This document shows, one piece after another, positions 54,392-63,643 of a stretch of 64,000 bases of DNA. The notes beneath the pieces are model-generated. The model did not search any database and was not told the origin of the DNA. It saw only the letters and a list, made by a program, of their open reading frames with translations. Source of the DNA: Isoetes taiwanensis (lineage: Eukaryota; Streptophyta; Lycopodiopsida; Isoetales; Isoetaceae); the NCBI GenBank assembly GCA_021234155.1, contig JAJEKV010000018.1:15198925-15262924 (forward strand), given 5' to 3'. The translations under genes and the position numbers were made by a program. Position 1 is the first letter of the stretch. Each line of letters starts with the position of its first letter.

Positions 54392-55907
54392 TGTGACGTT
54401 CCAGGAAAATATACGCCATAAATACGTATATTTCCAGGACCGTCACTATACAAGTCTATCTTCATGGCCTTGTATACCATAGATTGTGGCACTAGGGGGC
54501 ATGACTAAGTTATTCATATAACTTAGCCAACCTTAGGTTAAGACCATTTTCCACGTGGCCTTAACCTATTGGGCACCCGCCACACGGACTTACCCTATTG
54601 GAGCCACGTGGCATAACATGTGAACCCTAACCTATAAAGGCCTAAACCCTAACCCTAGGCCTCTTTTCTGGCTCCAACAGTCTGGGAACCTTCTTCGCGC
54701 TCGAAACTCCGTTTCGAGAACCGTCTGCTGTGGCACAGCATAGCATGGCAGCTCCCAGAGCGTGAGCGCATCAGCAGGAGTGGGAGCTACCTCGAACACT
54801 TCGAAGACCATGGAGACGCCAAGATTGGGAGGGAGTGCTTCTGGAGCAGGTATGTAGAGTAGTGCTCATAGTAGTTCATTTGGAATTGAGCATTCCAGAT
54901 GAGTTAGCATCTTGTACCTAAGGTAGAGCCATCCTAGAACCCTCATTCATCATCTTGAACCCTAATCAAGGAACTCTAACTGTAAGTTAGATATAGATGA
55001 TTAGGTTAAGATGTTCTTATGATTATTCTCATGATATGATGATTATGTGATGATGGTTGATCATGTTTGCTCCTCTTGTATTGGGAAGGGGGGTAGAGAC
55101 CTAGAGCCATATGTAGTAGGGTCAAAGCATGGAGCTGGGGGGCATTTTTGCGCCAGCCAAGCACCTCCTAAGCACCTAATACGGGAAATTTTACTTATTT
55201 TTATCTTTTTTTTTCTATAACTCCGATGAAGCTGAAATTTTGTATTCCAAGGCGTAATATGAATGCGTTTCGGGGAAAAATATCAAAAAAATAAAAGAAA
55301 AATATTTTTTTTTAAAATACAAAGAAAATAGCTCCGGAAAGCACCCCCTAAGCACCATGTGTCGCTGACACAAAAAGTGTCCCCCACCTCCATGCTTTAA
55401 CCCAGTATGCTCCTAGATTAGATCCCTAAGTTCCTATTAGATGCGGCCTGTGCATAGGAGCCCACCGGGCTATGGAGGCTATGATGTGACTCAGCACTAC
55501 ACAACGGGGCTAGAGGCAATGCGGAGGGAGGATCCCTGCCGAGTGGGGGCTACGGGGGATCCCATAGTGGGCTAGACTTATGGTCTACATTGCCGTGGTG
55601 GGGGCATGGGTCCGACACCTCCCCGGGGCAATGGTGCCGCCGCCTCCTCGAGAGTTGCAAGTGTTGGCTTGGCTCTAGCTTTTTGGGGTTAAGTCGGGTG
55701 CAATTTAATCGCGGTGTCGCCACGATTCTCTAGGTCACGAACCTCTAGACCCCCGAAGGGGAGATGTAACCCTTCCTCGCCTCAACCGGACCCGTGGAGA
55801 TGCGTACCGAGTAGTCCCGATAGGGTGATGCCATGGGGATTGCGATCCGAAAGGCTAGAGTCACGCCAGTGAGCTTGATTTAGCCCATCCGCAAAGTATG
55901 CAATGTG
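54392..55907 (+). repeat. Right LTR of element X, truncated, with MITE
   Basis: Aligns with 38691 to about 39885 of the left LTR. The first 700 bases are about 98 percent alike; the later part is less so. A 285-bp MITE interrupts it at 55119-55403, and a CACTA element begins at 55908. The remainder of the LTR and the expected AGGAA duplication are not in view. Confidence 0.9.
55119..55403. mobile_element. MITE copy 2, 285 bp, 4-bp TSD AGTA
   Basis: Inverted termini GGGTCAAAGCATGGAGCTGG and (other strand) GGGTTAAAGCATGGAGGTGG. AGTA is duplicated at 55115-55118 and 55404-55407. The left LTR of X provides the empty site (ATGTAGTATGCTCC, about 39388), which confirms the insertion and the 4-bp duplication. 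Confidence 0.95.
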
Positions 55908-55919
55908 CACTACTAGAGA

Positions 55920-56260
55920 ATGGCCTGCTTTGCGACGCTTCGGCCATGACGATTTGAAACGCCTTCCACGCCGCAAAAATCGCCGCGATGTTCTAATGAC
56001 GCCGCACAAAAATTCAAACGACGCCGCACTTGTGACGTCCCCATGTCGCCATCCGCCGGATTAGACGCCGCGAACGGCATCCTATGTGGCGTACCGATGT
56101 GGCAATGTGACCGCTTGAATTTAGCGACGCGGTCACGCCACAAATGATATCGCCACGCCACGCAAGAGACGGGCGCCAGCGCGATGATGCGTGCCACGTC
56201 GCTTATGCGACGTCACGCGTCGCAATTGGAACGTCGTGTTTGCGATGTCTGATACGATTA
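55920..56260. repeat. CpG-rich subterminal repeats of CACTA element
   Basis: Multiple copies, both orientations, of GCGACG, GACGCCGC and CGCCACG. Such arrays bind the transposase accessory protein in CACTA elements. CpG density is far above the surrounding sequence. Confidence 0.7.
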
Positions 56261-56523
56261 AAAAAGAAATAAAACCCCGAGGAACTTTTTCGTTTCATTT
56301 GTGGAGGAGTCTTCTTGCGCCTAGGAGACCAGTCTATTACATCGTGAAATGGATCATAGTGCTCCTCATAGTCGTCCTGATCGTCGAGTTGAGCGTACCT
56401 TGAAGATTGTGCGTAGAAGAGAGCCAGAGAATGAGCATCCTGTTTTGGGGGTAATATGTGTTATTGCATTTTAGATATTCATTTAAGTCAAATTAACAAT
56501 GATTTTGCTCATGATATATACTA

Positions 56524-56660
56524 GACCGATAAGATCATTTGTGATTGCACACGATATGTGGGCCAGAAGAGGCGTTACAGATCAATTGTTACCGATCATC
56601 TCATTAAGTGGGGAAGATATGAAGCGCCAACTACATCAGATGCTCGTGTTGGATATGAGG
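56524..56660 (+). CDS. CACTA transposase N-terminal exon (Transpos_assoc-like)
   Basis: The frame encodes DKIICDCTRYVGQKRRYRSI then VTDHLIKWGRYEAP. This resembles the transposase-associated domain of CACTA transposases (C-x-C near the start, then V-x-x-H-L-x-x-x-G). It ends near a possible donor (GAG|GTGCTTATT) at 56660, with an acceptor TTTGTAG at about 56728. The exon limits are inferred from open frame and splice-like sites, not proven. Confidence 0.55.
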
Positions 56661-56797
56661 TGCTTATTTAAACTCTAGTTTCTACATATGAACTTTTATG
56701 GCTATTAAATTAAAAATAAATTTGTAGGTAGATGATGAGGTATCATCGAGAATAAGTGTGGATTTTGGCGTGATGTTATCTATAGAGGCAAATAATA

Positions 56798-57547
56798 TTG
56801 GAGCAACCAATTCCTTCATCAATGGTGGTTGTCGCAGCCATTCTTCTGCTAGAAGTTCTACGTGATAGAACTAGAAGAGCCAAAGCACTAAACAGTCTTC
56901 GTGTCACAGATTTATCTTATGAAGATTTGGAATCGCTAGAAGAGGAAGATATTCCAAAAGAGCATCATCGTTTAATTCGTCCTTTCAATAAAGAGCGCAA
57001 GACCTTTGGATTATGGCATGTGGAGCATCGCATTGTGTATGATAATGAGTTTAGTTATTGGGGAAGGAGATATATAATAATGTGTAGTCGTAAGTGTCCA
57101 AATGCAGGATTGGGGCTTATATCAGCTACACGGATAGATGTCCCTCCAGGCACAATTGTTCCACTAATGCCATATGCAGGCCCTGAATATGATTGGGAAA
57201 CATGGCAAAAATTGTCACAACATGCTTGGCGCATGAGGATTTATGGAATGAATTCCAATGCACAATCTGTTAGGGAAGATGGCAATTACACTCATTTGAG
57301 ATTTGTTGATGGTCGTCCATTGCACCATGGAAATATTGCAGGGTCTATCAATAGTTCAATTGATGATCCTGTACTATGTAATTGTCAATTTGTAGAATGT
57401 CAAGGAGGGAAGGAGGAATATTTTACAAGAGATGTAAAGAAGGGGTTCATCATGGTGTATGCTATTCGAACAATAGAAGTTGGAGATGAGTTGTTCATCA
57501 ACTATGAGTATGATAGGCCTCTTCCACCAATCGGAAGAAGTGCATAA
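56798..57547 (+). CDS. SET-domain protein inside CACTA transposon
   Basis: An intact 249-codon ORF. The SET-like blocks are, in order: GLGLISATRIDVPPGTIVPL (about residues 108-127) as the N-terminal strand pair, GNIAGSINSSIDDPVLCNC (about 178-200) where active SET enzymes have R-F-I-N-H-S-C-x-P-N, and IEVGDELFINYEYDRP (about 226-241) as the G-E-E-L-x-x-D-Y motif with its catalytic Tyr. His and Cys of the N-H-S-C motif are replaced by Ser-Ser-Ile, so methyltransferase activity is doubtful. Known SET enzymes methylate lysines, often on histone H3. It lies between transposase exons on the same strand, so it is either a captured gene or an accessory part of the transposon. It is free of stops while the transposase around it is broken. 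Confidence 0.65.
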   Translation: MEQPIPSSMVVVAAILLLEVLRDRTRRAKALNSLRVTDLSYEDLESLEEEDIPKEHHRLIRPFNKERKTFGLWHVEHRIVYDNEFSYWGRRYIIMCSRKCPNAGLGLISATRIDVPPGTIVPLMPYAGPEYDWETWQKLSQHAWRMRIYGMNSNAQSVREDGNYTHLRFVDGRPLHHGNIAGSINSSIDDPVLCNCQFVECQGGKEEYFTRDVKKGFIMVYAIRTIEVGDELFINYEYDRPLPPIGRSA

Positions 57548-57689
57548 ATACATTATATCCATCATATATTGGTTCTAGTACGTATGTCACTAATATATAA
57601 TTGATGATACTTAATATACATTAGAAATCTTATAATGCTCTTCTTTTTCTTCTATTGTTAATTTGAAAACGTGTGATGTCACTTCTTGT

Positions 57690-58073
57690 AGGATATTCGA
57701 CCTGATCCACGGGTTCTCAATCCTACACGGAAAAGCTCTAGAGAGTGCAATGCGACAAGAACAAGTTTTATCTACAAATGCTCCCTCTCGTTTTGATTCT
57801 TGTGTTGAAGAGCCGATGATTGATATGTTAGAGGCTCTTCACCCTCTCCCCGATATTGATTTGGATGATTTAGAGTATGAGGAAGGTGCTAGTGATGAAG
57901 GAATTGCACGAGACTATTATGATAAGGAACCCATTGTGGTAGAGGCAGAGACACATCTATTTCCAGGCGCTCGAACATCTAGATTGTCTGCTAGTTTATT
58001 AATTTTGAATCTACAAACGAAGTACAAATGGAGCAACACAAGTGTATCCGATCTATTAAGGTATATAACTTAA
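57690..58073 (+). pseudogene. TNP2 transposase, N-terminal exon
   Basis: The frame from 57663 has an acidic segment, then ETHLFPGARTSRLSASLLI and LQTKYKWSNTSVSDLLR. This fits the L-Y-P-G-C-x-K-x-S-x-L and K-W-S-N-x-S-F-x-x-L-L segments that open TNP2-type CACTA transposases. A donor (TTAAG|GTATATAA) follows at about 58060. Confidence 0.8.
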
Positions 58074-58152
58074 TGTTTATGGGCTTAGTATTATCTTAGA
58101 TTTATGATCTTACCCCTGACATTATTCATGTTTGCTTTTTATTTTCTTGATA

Positions 58153-59299
58153 GGTTATTGCACGAAAAATCCTTCCGTAAGGGAATACTTTACCCATCCA
58201 CCGAGATGATGTGAAGAAGATAATTCAAGCCGACCGCCTTGGTTACAAGTGTATTCATGCATGTCCAAATGATTGTATGATCTTTTATCCTCCCGAAGAA
58301 CATCACAAAACTACCCATTGCATGGTGTGCAATGCCTCTAGGTACAAAGATGATATGCAAGGCAAGAAAGTGCCTGAGAAAATGGTACGCCATTTCCCAT
58401 TGCTTCCAAGGTTGAAGTTGATGTTTCGATGCAAGTCATTAGCTAGTCTTATGGACTTTACAGCAACACATGCATCTACCGATGACATCATGCGGCTTCA
58501 AGTGATAGTCTTTGCATGGAAGCATGTAGACAAGACATGGCCTCAATTTGGAAATGAAGCACGTAATGTTCGCTTAGGGTTGGCTTCCGATGGAGTAAAT
58601 CCTTTTGGAAAGCAGTCCACGTCATGGTCTACATGGCCTGTATTGCTAATAAACTATAATATACCTCCATGGTTGCTAATGAAGAGTGGGCATATTATAT
58701 TGTCCTTATTGATTCCTGGGAAGAAGAAACCAAAGAACTTAGATGTGTACCTCAAGATTGTGGTGGATGAGTTGTTGAACTTATGGAGTACAGGCATTGA
58801 TGTTTATGATGCACACAAAGATGAGTCGTTCACACTTCGAGGTATCCTATTATGGACTATGCATGACTATCCTGGACTAGCAGAGTGCTCGGGATTTAGT
58901 GTGGCGGGTCATGATGCTTAGATGATCTGTGGAGAAAACCTAGAATCTCGTCATTCTCCACATCTAAATAAGGTGGTGTATGAGGGTCTTCGGAAATATT
59001 TACCACTCACACATCCCCTTCGAAAAGATCGTGTGCATTTTAATGGCTTGGAAGAAAGTAAACCCCCCCCTAAGAGATTGACAATCCGAGAATGGGGAGA
59101 GCTTTGGGATAAAGCAAAAGGAAAGGAAGTTTATGGGATGAAACGAAAATCAGTTTTTTATGAACTCCCATATTGGAATGGTCTTTTGATTCAACACCTT
59201 CTTGATCCAATGCATATTTTCAAGAACGTAGGAAATTCCTTGTTAAGCATTTATTTGGCGAAAAAGACACGACAAATGCAAGGATGGATCTCGAGTTGA
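58153..59299 (+). pseudogene. TNP2 transposase core (Transposase_21), with nonsense codon
   Basis: After an acceptor (TTGATAG, about 58154) the frame shifts once near 58200, then reads GYKCIHACPNDCMIFY, CMVCNASRYKDD, VRHFPLLPRLKLMFR, NVRLGLASDGVNPFG, STSWSTWPVLLINYNIPPW and HIILSLLIPGKK. This is the well-conserved TNP2 core including the D-G-x-N-P-F box. A single in-frame TAG at 58919-58921 separates it from MICGENLESRHSPHLNKVVY and FYELPYWNGLLIQHLLDPMH (to 59299). A frameshift at about 59285 follows. Otherwise well preserved. Confidence 0.93.
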
Positions 59300-59529
59300 C
59301 AAACACAAAGAAGGACGCCTGGATCAATAAAGATAACTATGCCCCAAATGCAAAATGGGTTCTTAGTAAGGTTGAGCAGAAGGGTGTCCTTGGTGACATC
59401 AAGATCCTACGAATACCAACTGGTTTCATGCACTCCTTACGCGGTGCATTCTCATCCACGGGAGATCTTACAGGTCTTAAGTCTCATGATTGGCACAAGC
59501 TTCTTCATGTAAGCATTCCTTTGTTGTAG
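59284..59529 (+). pseudogene. TNP2 transposase continuation
   Basis: Reads KDAWINKDNYAPNAKWVLSK, then IPTGFMHSLRGAF and LTGLKSHDWHKLLHVSIPLL, which matches the G-L-K-S-H-D-x-H segment near the end of TNP2. It follows from the previous exon after a one-base shift. Confidence 0.85.
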
Positions 59530-59754
59530 ACATGTGCCATTTCTTATTTGTTTGTGGTATTTCTATTTGACATTTCATTTGTTATGTTCAAAATGTAGTT
59601 TTTTATGCCATTGTCCTTTAGGGGTTCTTTGAGTAAAGGCCCTTTGGAAGCAATATGTACACTATCAAAGGTTATAAGGTGAACACATTTGTATATTTAC
59701 TATATAATGTTGTAAGTATGTGAATTACTTCTAACGTTGAATTTTTTGCAGGTG

Positions 59755-60484
59755 GATCTCACAAAAACAAATTCCAAAGCATGAGATAGAAGAGATGAAG
59801 GTGAAGATGGTTGATGCATGTTGCTTGTTGGAGAAGGAATTCCCAACAAGTTTTTTAGATATCCAGCCTCATCTTTTGGTGCATCTCGTGTAAGAGATTG
59901 AACTTGCAGGGACTGTCCATGCAAGGTGGATGTTCTTTATTGAGAGGTTCATGAAAGTTTTGAAAGATATGGTGCGTCAAATGGCATATCCTGAGGGCTG
60001 CATGGCTGAAGGGTGGTTAGCACGAGAGTCTCTATTTTATATGACAGAGTTCATTGTTGACTTGCATCCAGGAGCTCCTCGACTATGGAAAGATGAAGAA
60101 GAGGAGAAGAGTGTGGGGAAATTCACTGAGGGTAAAGGCATAGAAAAGCTATTTACTCCAGAAGCTCGAGCTAAAGTTAATAGTTTCTTGCTTTACAATG
60201 CCAAGGAGATGGAGAAATGGATTGCTCGATATGAGGATGCAAAGAAAGAAAGAGAGCAAAAGAGAAAATCATGGAGACAGCTAAATCGACGAGCTCCATT
60301 CCCAAATGAGTACGAATGCTTACCAGATAAGATGACACAAGATTGGATACGCAATGCATTGCATGATGCAACCAATAATGGTGAGCTGGTCACTCCAATA
60401 GAATGGTCCTATGCACAAGGGGTTGCAAAGAAGGTATGCATAAAACTAGTTATATCTAAATATCTATTTTCAATGAGAAATTGA
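59755..60484 (+). pseudogene. CACTA transposase DUF4218-like region
   Basis: An acceptor TTTTGCAG (about 59752) precedes KQIPKHEIEEMKVKMVDACC-type sequence (another frame). MFFIERFMKVLKDMVRQMAY then PEGCMAEGWLARESLFYM (59930 on) is the DUF4218 motif (P-I-E-R-x-x-x-x-L-K, P-E-G-S-I-A-E-G-Y). A basic helical segment follows. The last codons run into an intron at about 60433 (AAG|GTATGCAT). Confidence 0.85.
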
Positions 60485-60525
60485 TTATTAATTACTTATT
60501 TTGTCTTTCTTACATGTGTTGTAGT

Positions 60526-61215
60526 TCCAATCTTACTCCTCTATATGGTGGAATGGTACCCACTATCGAGTACAAAATGTTGATAAAAATAGGAAAACAT
60601 GTGATTGTGGAGTCGTGGTATCATTTGAGATGGAATTTCAATCAAGTGTAGCGGACCGTAATCGAGTTCAAGCAGAAGTTGACTGGGTTGGCACACTAAA
60701 AACCATCATGGAAGTTGATGTTGGTTGTGACTTCAAGACCATTGTGTTTGATGTCGATTGGTTTGATCTCCAACTTAGAGGTCCAAGGCCAACTGTGAGA
60801 AATGATATCAGTGGCTTCTTTGCAATTAACTCCACCAAGTTATATCCTGGCCCTGAAACACTTGCTTTCCCAGAGAATTGTGAACAAGTTGGTTGATCAA
60901 TAGCATTGAATTTGCTTTTAAATAACCATGTAAATGACAATGCTTTTGCAGGTTTTCTTCTTTCCCGATCGAAATGATAAGGCATGGTGGTTCGTCATAC
61001 AAACCTCACCAAGAGCTCGTCGAATTTTCCAAGGAGCAATAGTGGAAGAAAGCATGAGTGTGAATGAGGAACCCTCTGATTGTTTTGAGTTAGCAACTTT
61101 GCAGGATGAGTTAGGGGAAGACAAAGTGATGAGTCGACATAATGGGAATTCGGAACACATTATGACAAATGGAGAAGAAGGTTGGGTTATTGGGTTATTT
61201 AGGACACAAAGATAA
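60526..61215 (+). pseudogene. CACTA transposase DUF4216-like region
   Basis: After an acceptor (TTGTAG, about 60525) the frame reads SSIWWNGTHYRVQNVDKN, VDWVGTLKTIMEVDVG, TIVFDVDWFDLQLRG and NSTKLYPGPETLAFPENCEQV. An intron of about 60 bp (donor near 60890, acceptor TTGCAG at 60950) leads to VFFFPDRNDKAWWFVIQT. This is the DUF4216 pattern (V-x-F-x-C-D-W, Y-x-x-D-P-x-x-x-G-W-x-V-V). ORF ends at 61215. Confidence 0.85.
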
Positions 61216-62942
61216 TATTATTATGTATTCATTGCTTTTTTTTTTTTCCTATAGTAGCATGAATTGTAGTAAATATTTGTAGTAATGCTAATGGCATGGG
61301 CCAAGAAGGATTTGGACATCCCATAAGGAAATGCGGCATGCTCCACTTCCTCAGATTCCCCCTCCCAAAAAAAAAAAAAAAAAAAAGAAAAAGAAAAAAA
61401 GAAGGAAAGAAAAAGAAAAGGAAAAAAATAAACAAAGACCCAACCCCCATCTCTACCATCATTCAAATTTTGAGCTCCCTAGCTCCACCCCTGGATCACC
61501 CTAGTCAATCCCCTTCCTCTCATTTGCCAGTATATTGGTGTTGTTGGTGCGTACATTTATACATGTACATATCCTAATTTCTTATGTGTTGCTTCTTCCC
61601 TTCTAAGAGGAGATTAACACCTCATGCACATACTTATGCCTAGCTTTTAAATTCTAGAGTATGTTGTCTAAAAAAAATTATAGCTAGACAATATTCCACC
61701 CCCACAAAAAATAAATTATGCATTTTGTATTATTATGTTTGAAATATGTTAAAAGATGTGGTCTATCAAATGACTTTGTGCACATACCTTTCTATTCTAA
61801 GTAATGGAATAACATTGCTTCGGCCAGATCCTACCGATCAGTGCACTCAAATGATTAATGCCTTCAAATGATTAGATTACTCAAAGAACCAACCGCATTG
61901 ACAATGCAACATATTAAAGTAGCAGACGAAAAAATTATTTAGCTCATGTCTATTATAGTGCTACTTAACCAAGCTAGCATGCCTTAGCTCGAGCTTTCCA
62001 AAATTTCAAGTTCAAACAATCCATGCCAAGACCAAGTCGCCATAACAATCTTGTGTAAAACCCTCGTGTAGCATCAAATGGGCCATTTTGAGTAAAAAGT
62101 AAGCCATGCATTGCAATCGAAGGTTAATATTTAGATAGAATTTTGGCGTCGATCATACGTTTCTGGTATGTTGGTCCAAATTTCCAAAATGTTGGTCCAA
62201 ATTTGTCGGTGCTGAGAGAAACGAGCGGGAATACCATTCATTCCGACCTTCATTCCGATCTCTACTACTCCGACTAAAAATGGCGATGCAGGTGCATTCT
62301 TCCTCTTGAACCCATCTCGTGAGCCTTCTGCCTTTCTTTTTTTGCTGTAAGTTTTCTTGTTCAAGCTTGGAAGTTTTTTTTTTTTTGGCCATGTCAAATC
62401 CGAAGAAGCTTATCAGCCCATAAAGAAGAGCCGCCGGAATTAAGGCTTGTATTTGTGATTCTTTGGCAGGGATTGTGGCAACCAGGTTTATCTTCGTACG
62501 CTTTTTCTTTTTGCTAGCAAACTCTGTTGGATTAGGCTCATAAAATCGTTCGGATTTGGCTTGCATGGATTCGAGTTCTTTAACTGAAATGCCTTTCCAA
62601 CATTGTTTCCCAAGATCATCTGATCATTATACTTTGACGTAACTGCTGATTTGTTTTCTTACTTGAGTTCGGTAAGCACATTTGGAGTTCCAAAACCGTG
62701 AAGCAGGATTGGGTTCCAAAACAGTCCGAGTTGTTCCAAAAACCCAGAAACAGGATTAGGCTTTTCGTCTTGAACTGCTTTTCCTGAAGCCAGATATGCT
62801 TGCTTGAGTACCAGTAGTCGGATTTGCCTCTTATCTTCACCCGCTTTTACAGCGTCTTCTTTAATCTTTGAAATGCCTTTACAAGATCTGTTGTTTGTTT
62901 AAAGATCTGTTGTAGTGATCCTCATAATGCTTGTGATTGCAG
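61216..62942. other. Gene-free stretch: CACTA 3' part or AP2 intron
   Basis: Contains poly-T at 61236-61248, a long A/AG-rich tract at 61366-61430 and another poly-T at 62375-62387. Small ORFs across these are homopolymer artefacts. No CACTA right terminus and no first AP2 exon is recognised. Confidence 0.5.
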
Positions 62943-62973
62943 GAGGCTTTGACACATCACATGCAGCTGCCAG
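62943..62973 (+). CDS. AP2-domain gene, small exon (GGFDTSHAAA)
   Basis: A 31-bp exon between acceptor GTGATTGCAG and donor CAG|GTAACTT. With one base from the preceding exon it encodes GGFDTSHAAA plus the first two bases of an Arg codon. This is the exact small exon of APETALA2-type genes (G-G-F-D-T-A-H-A-A-A-R) inside the first AP2 domain, which binds DNA in the nucleus. The preceding exon with the Y-R-G-V-T strand is not seen in the window, so its intron must be long or the gene is a fragment. Confidence 0.85.
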
Positions 62974-63555
62974 GTAACTTGTTTGTATTCCAGTTCTGAA
63001 CAAACAATTTTTTCTGAAATTCAAGAACTAGGTTACCAATTTCTGAAGTTTTGTGCAAAAATATATGCAAAAAGGGTATGAAGAGTCCAAAACCATCTTC
63101 GTTTTCCTCACGATGAGTAGAATGTAAGCTTGATTGCAAGAAGGTCCAGCTAACGCATGCATTTTTTTTCCCTCTTGTAATATTAGACTTGATCTCTTCT
63201 AAGCATTGTATTGACCTGCTGTTGGATCGCAGGTAGGCACTAGCAGGTGATTTTTCGCGATCAGAGCTCTGGTTAGGGCAGAGATGCAACAAAGGAAAAC
63301 GCAACTTTCCATGCAAGCCCATGTTAGAAGCATCAGACACTGCTGGTCCAACAATAGGTGAATTGAATGCATAGACGTAGCTGCAACGATGGGGATATGG
63401 CAAAGGGCTTTTTCTGATAGAAAGGTCCAGATTCAACTTCCAAGCAATTGTTTCTTTTTGTATTTTCTACCTTCCTATTTTTGTTTCTGAGAATCTGGTC
63501 AGAGTGCTATCTAGATAAGATCATGACAAGCTAATCCAGCTGCATCTGTTTGTAG

Positions 63556-63643
63556 AACTTATGACAAAGCTGCCATCAAATTCCGTGGACTAGATGCAGA
63601 CATAAACTTCAGACTTAAGGACTATGAAGAGGACATTAAGCAG
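63556..63643 (+). CDS. AP2-domain gene, next exon ([10 protein letters not shown])
   Basis: An 88-bp exon between acceptor TTTGTAG and donor CAG|GTAAGAG. It completes the split Arg codon and encodes [18 protein letters not shown] then [11 protein letters not shown], the end of AP2 domain R1 and the linker in the euAP2/TOE class. Splice phase matches the exon at 62943 (two bases, then one). Known relatives break at the same place after D-L/I-K-Q. No stop or frameshift is present. The following exon (linker and second AP2 domain) is not in the last 357 bp. Conserved exon borders argue for a true gene copy rather than a retrocopy. Confidence 0.88.

Larger units (their letters stand above)
38691..55907 (+). 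mobile_element. Element X: Ty3/Gypsy chromovirus-type element with H3-like gag region
   Basis: Left LTR 38691-40313, PBS 40315-40326, H3-like remnant 40954-42629, decayed pol 45700-53553 (split by a DNA transposon), PPT 54381-54390, and right LTR from 54392, cut at 55907 by a CACTA element. Pol order RT, integrase, then chromodomain identifies a chromovirus. The first 700 bases of the two LTRs differ at only about 2 percent, although pol is full of stops. It is inserted in the right LTR of the second Copia element. Confidence 0.87.
55908..61300 (+). mobile_element. CACTA (En/Spm) DNA transposon with TNP2-type transposase and SET ORF
   Basis: Starts with CACTACTAGAGAAT at 55908, the CACTA terminal signature; GTG at 55905-55907 would be the 3-bp TSD. 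The first 350 bases are CpG-rich with repeated GCGACG/CGTCGC motifs, the usual subterminal repeats. Transposase-associated, SET, TNP2, DUF4218 and DUF4216 pieces follow in order with introns. The right terminus (ATTCTCTAGTAGTG expected) is not found, so the true end is uncertain and may lie beyond 64000. Confidence 0.85.

Noticed and set aside
56798-57547. Functional link between the SET ORF, the H3-like elements and the chromodomain
   Set aside because: They lie in three separately inserted elements; nearness in a transposon nest is not evidence of a joint system.
61221-61577. Lys-rich and Phe-rich ORFs on both strands
   Set aside because: They run across poly-A and poly-T tracts and have no recognisable sequence outside them.
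62880-62900. TGTTGTAGTG as the CACTA right terminus
   Set aside because: Only the last few bases match the expected ATTCTCTAGTAGTG, and no GTG duplication follows.
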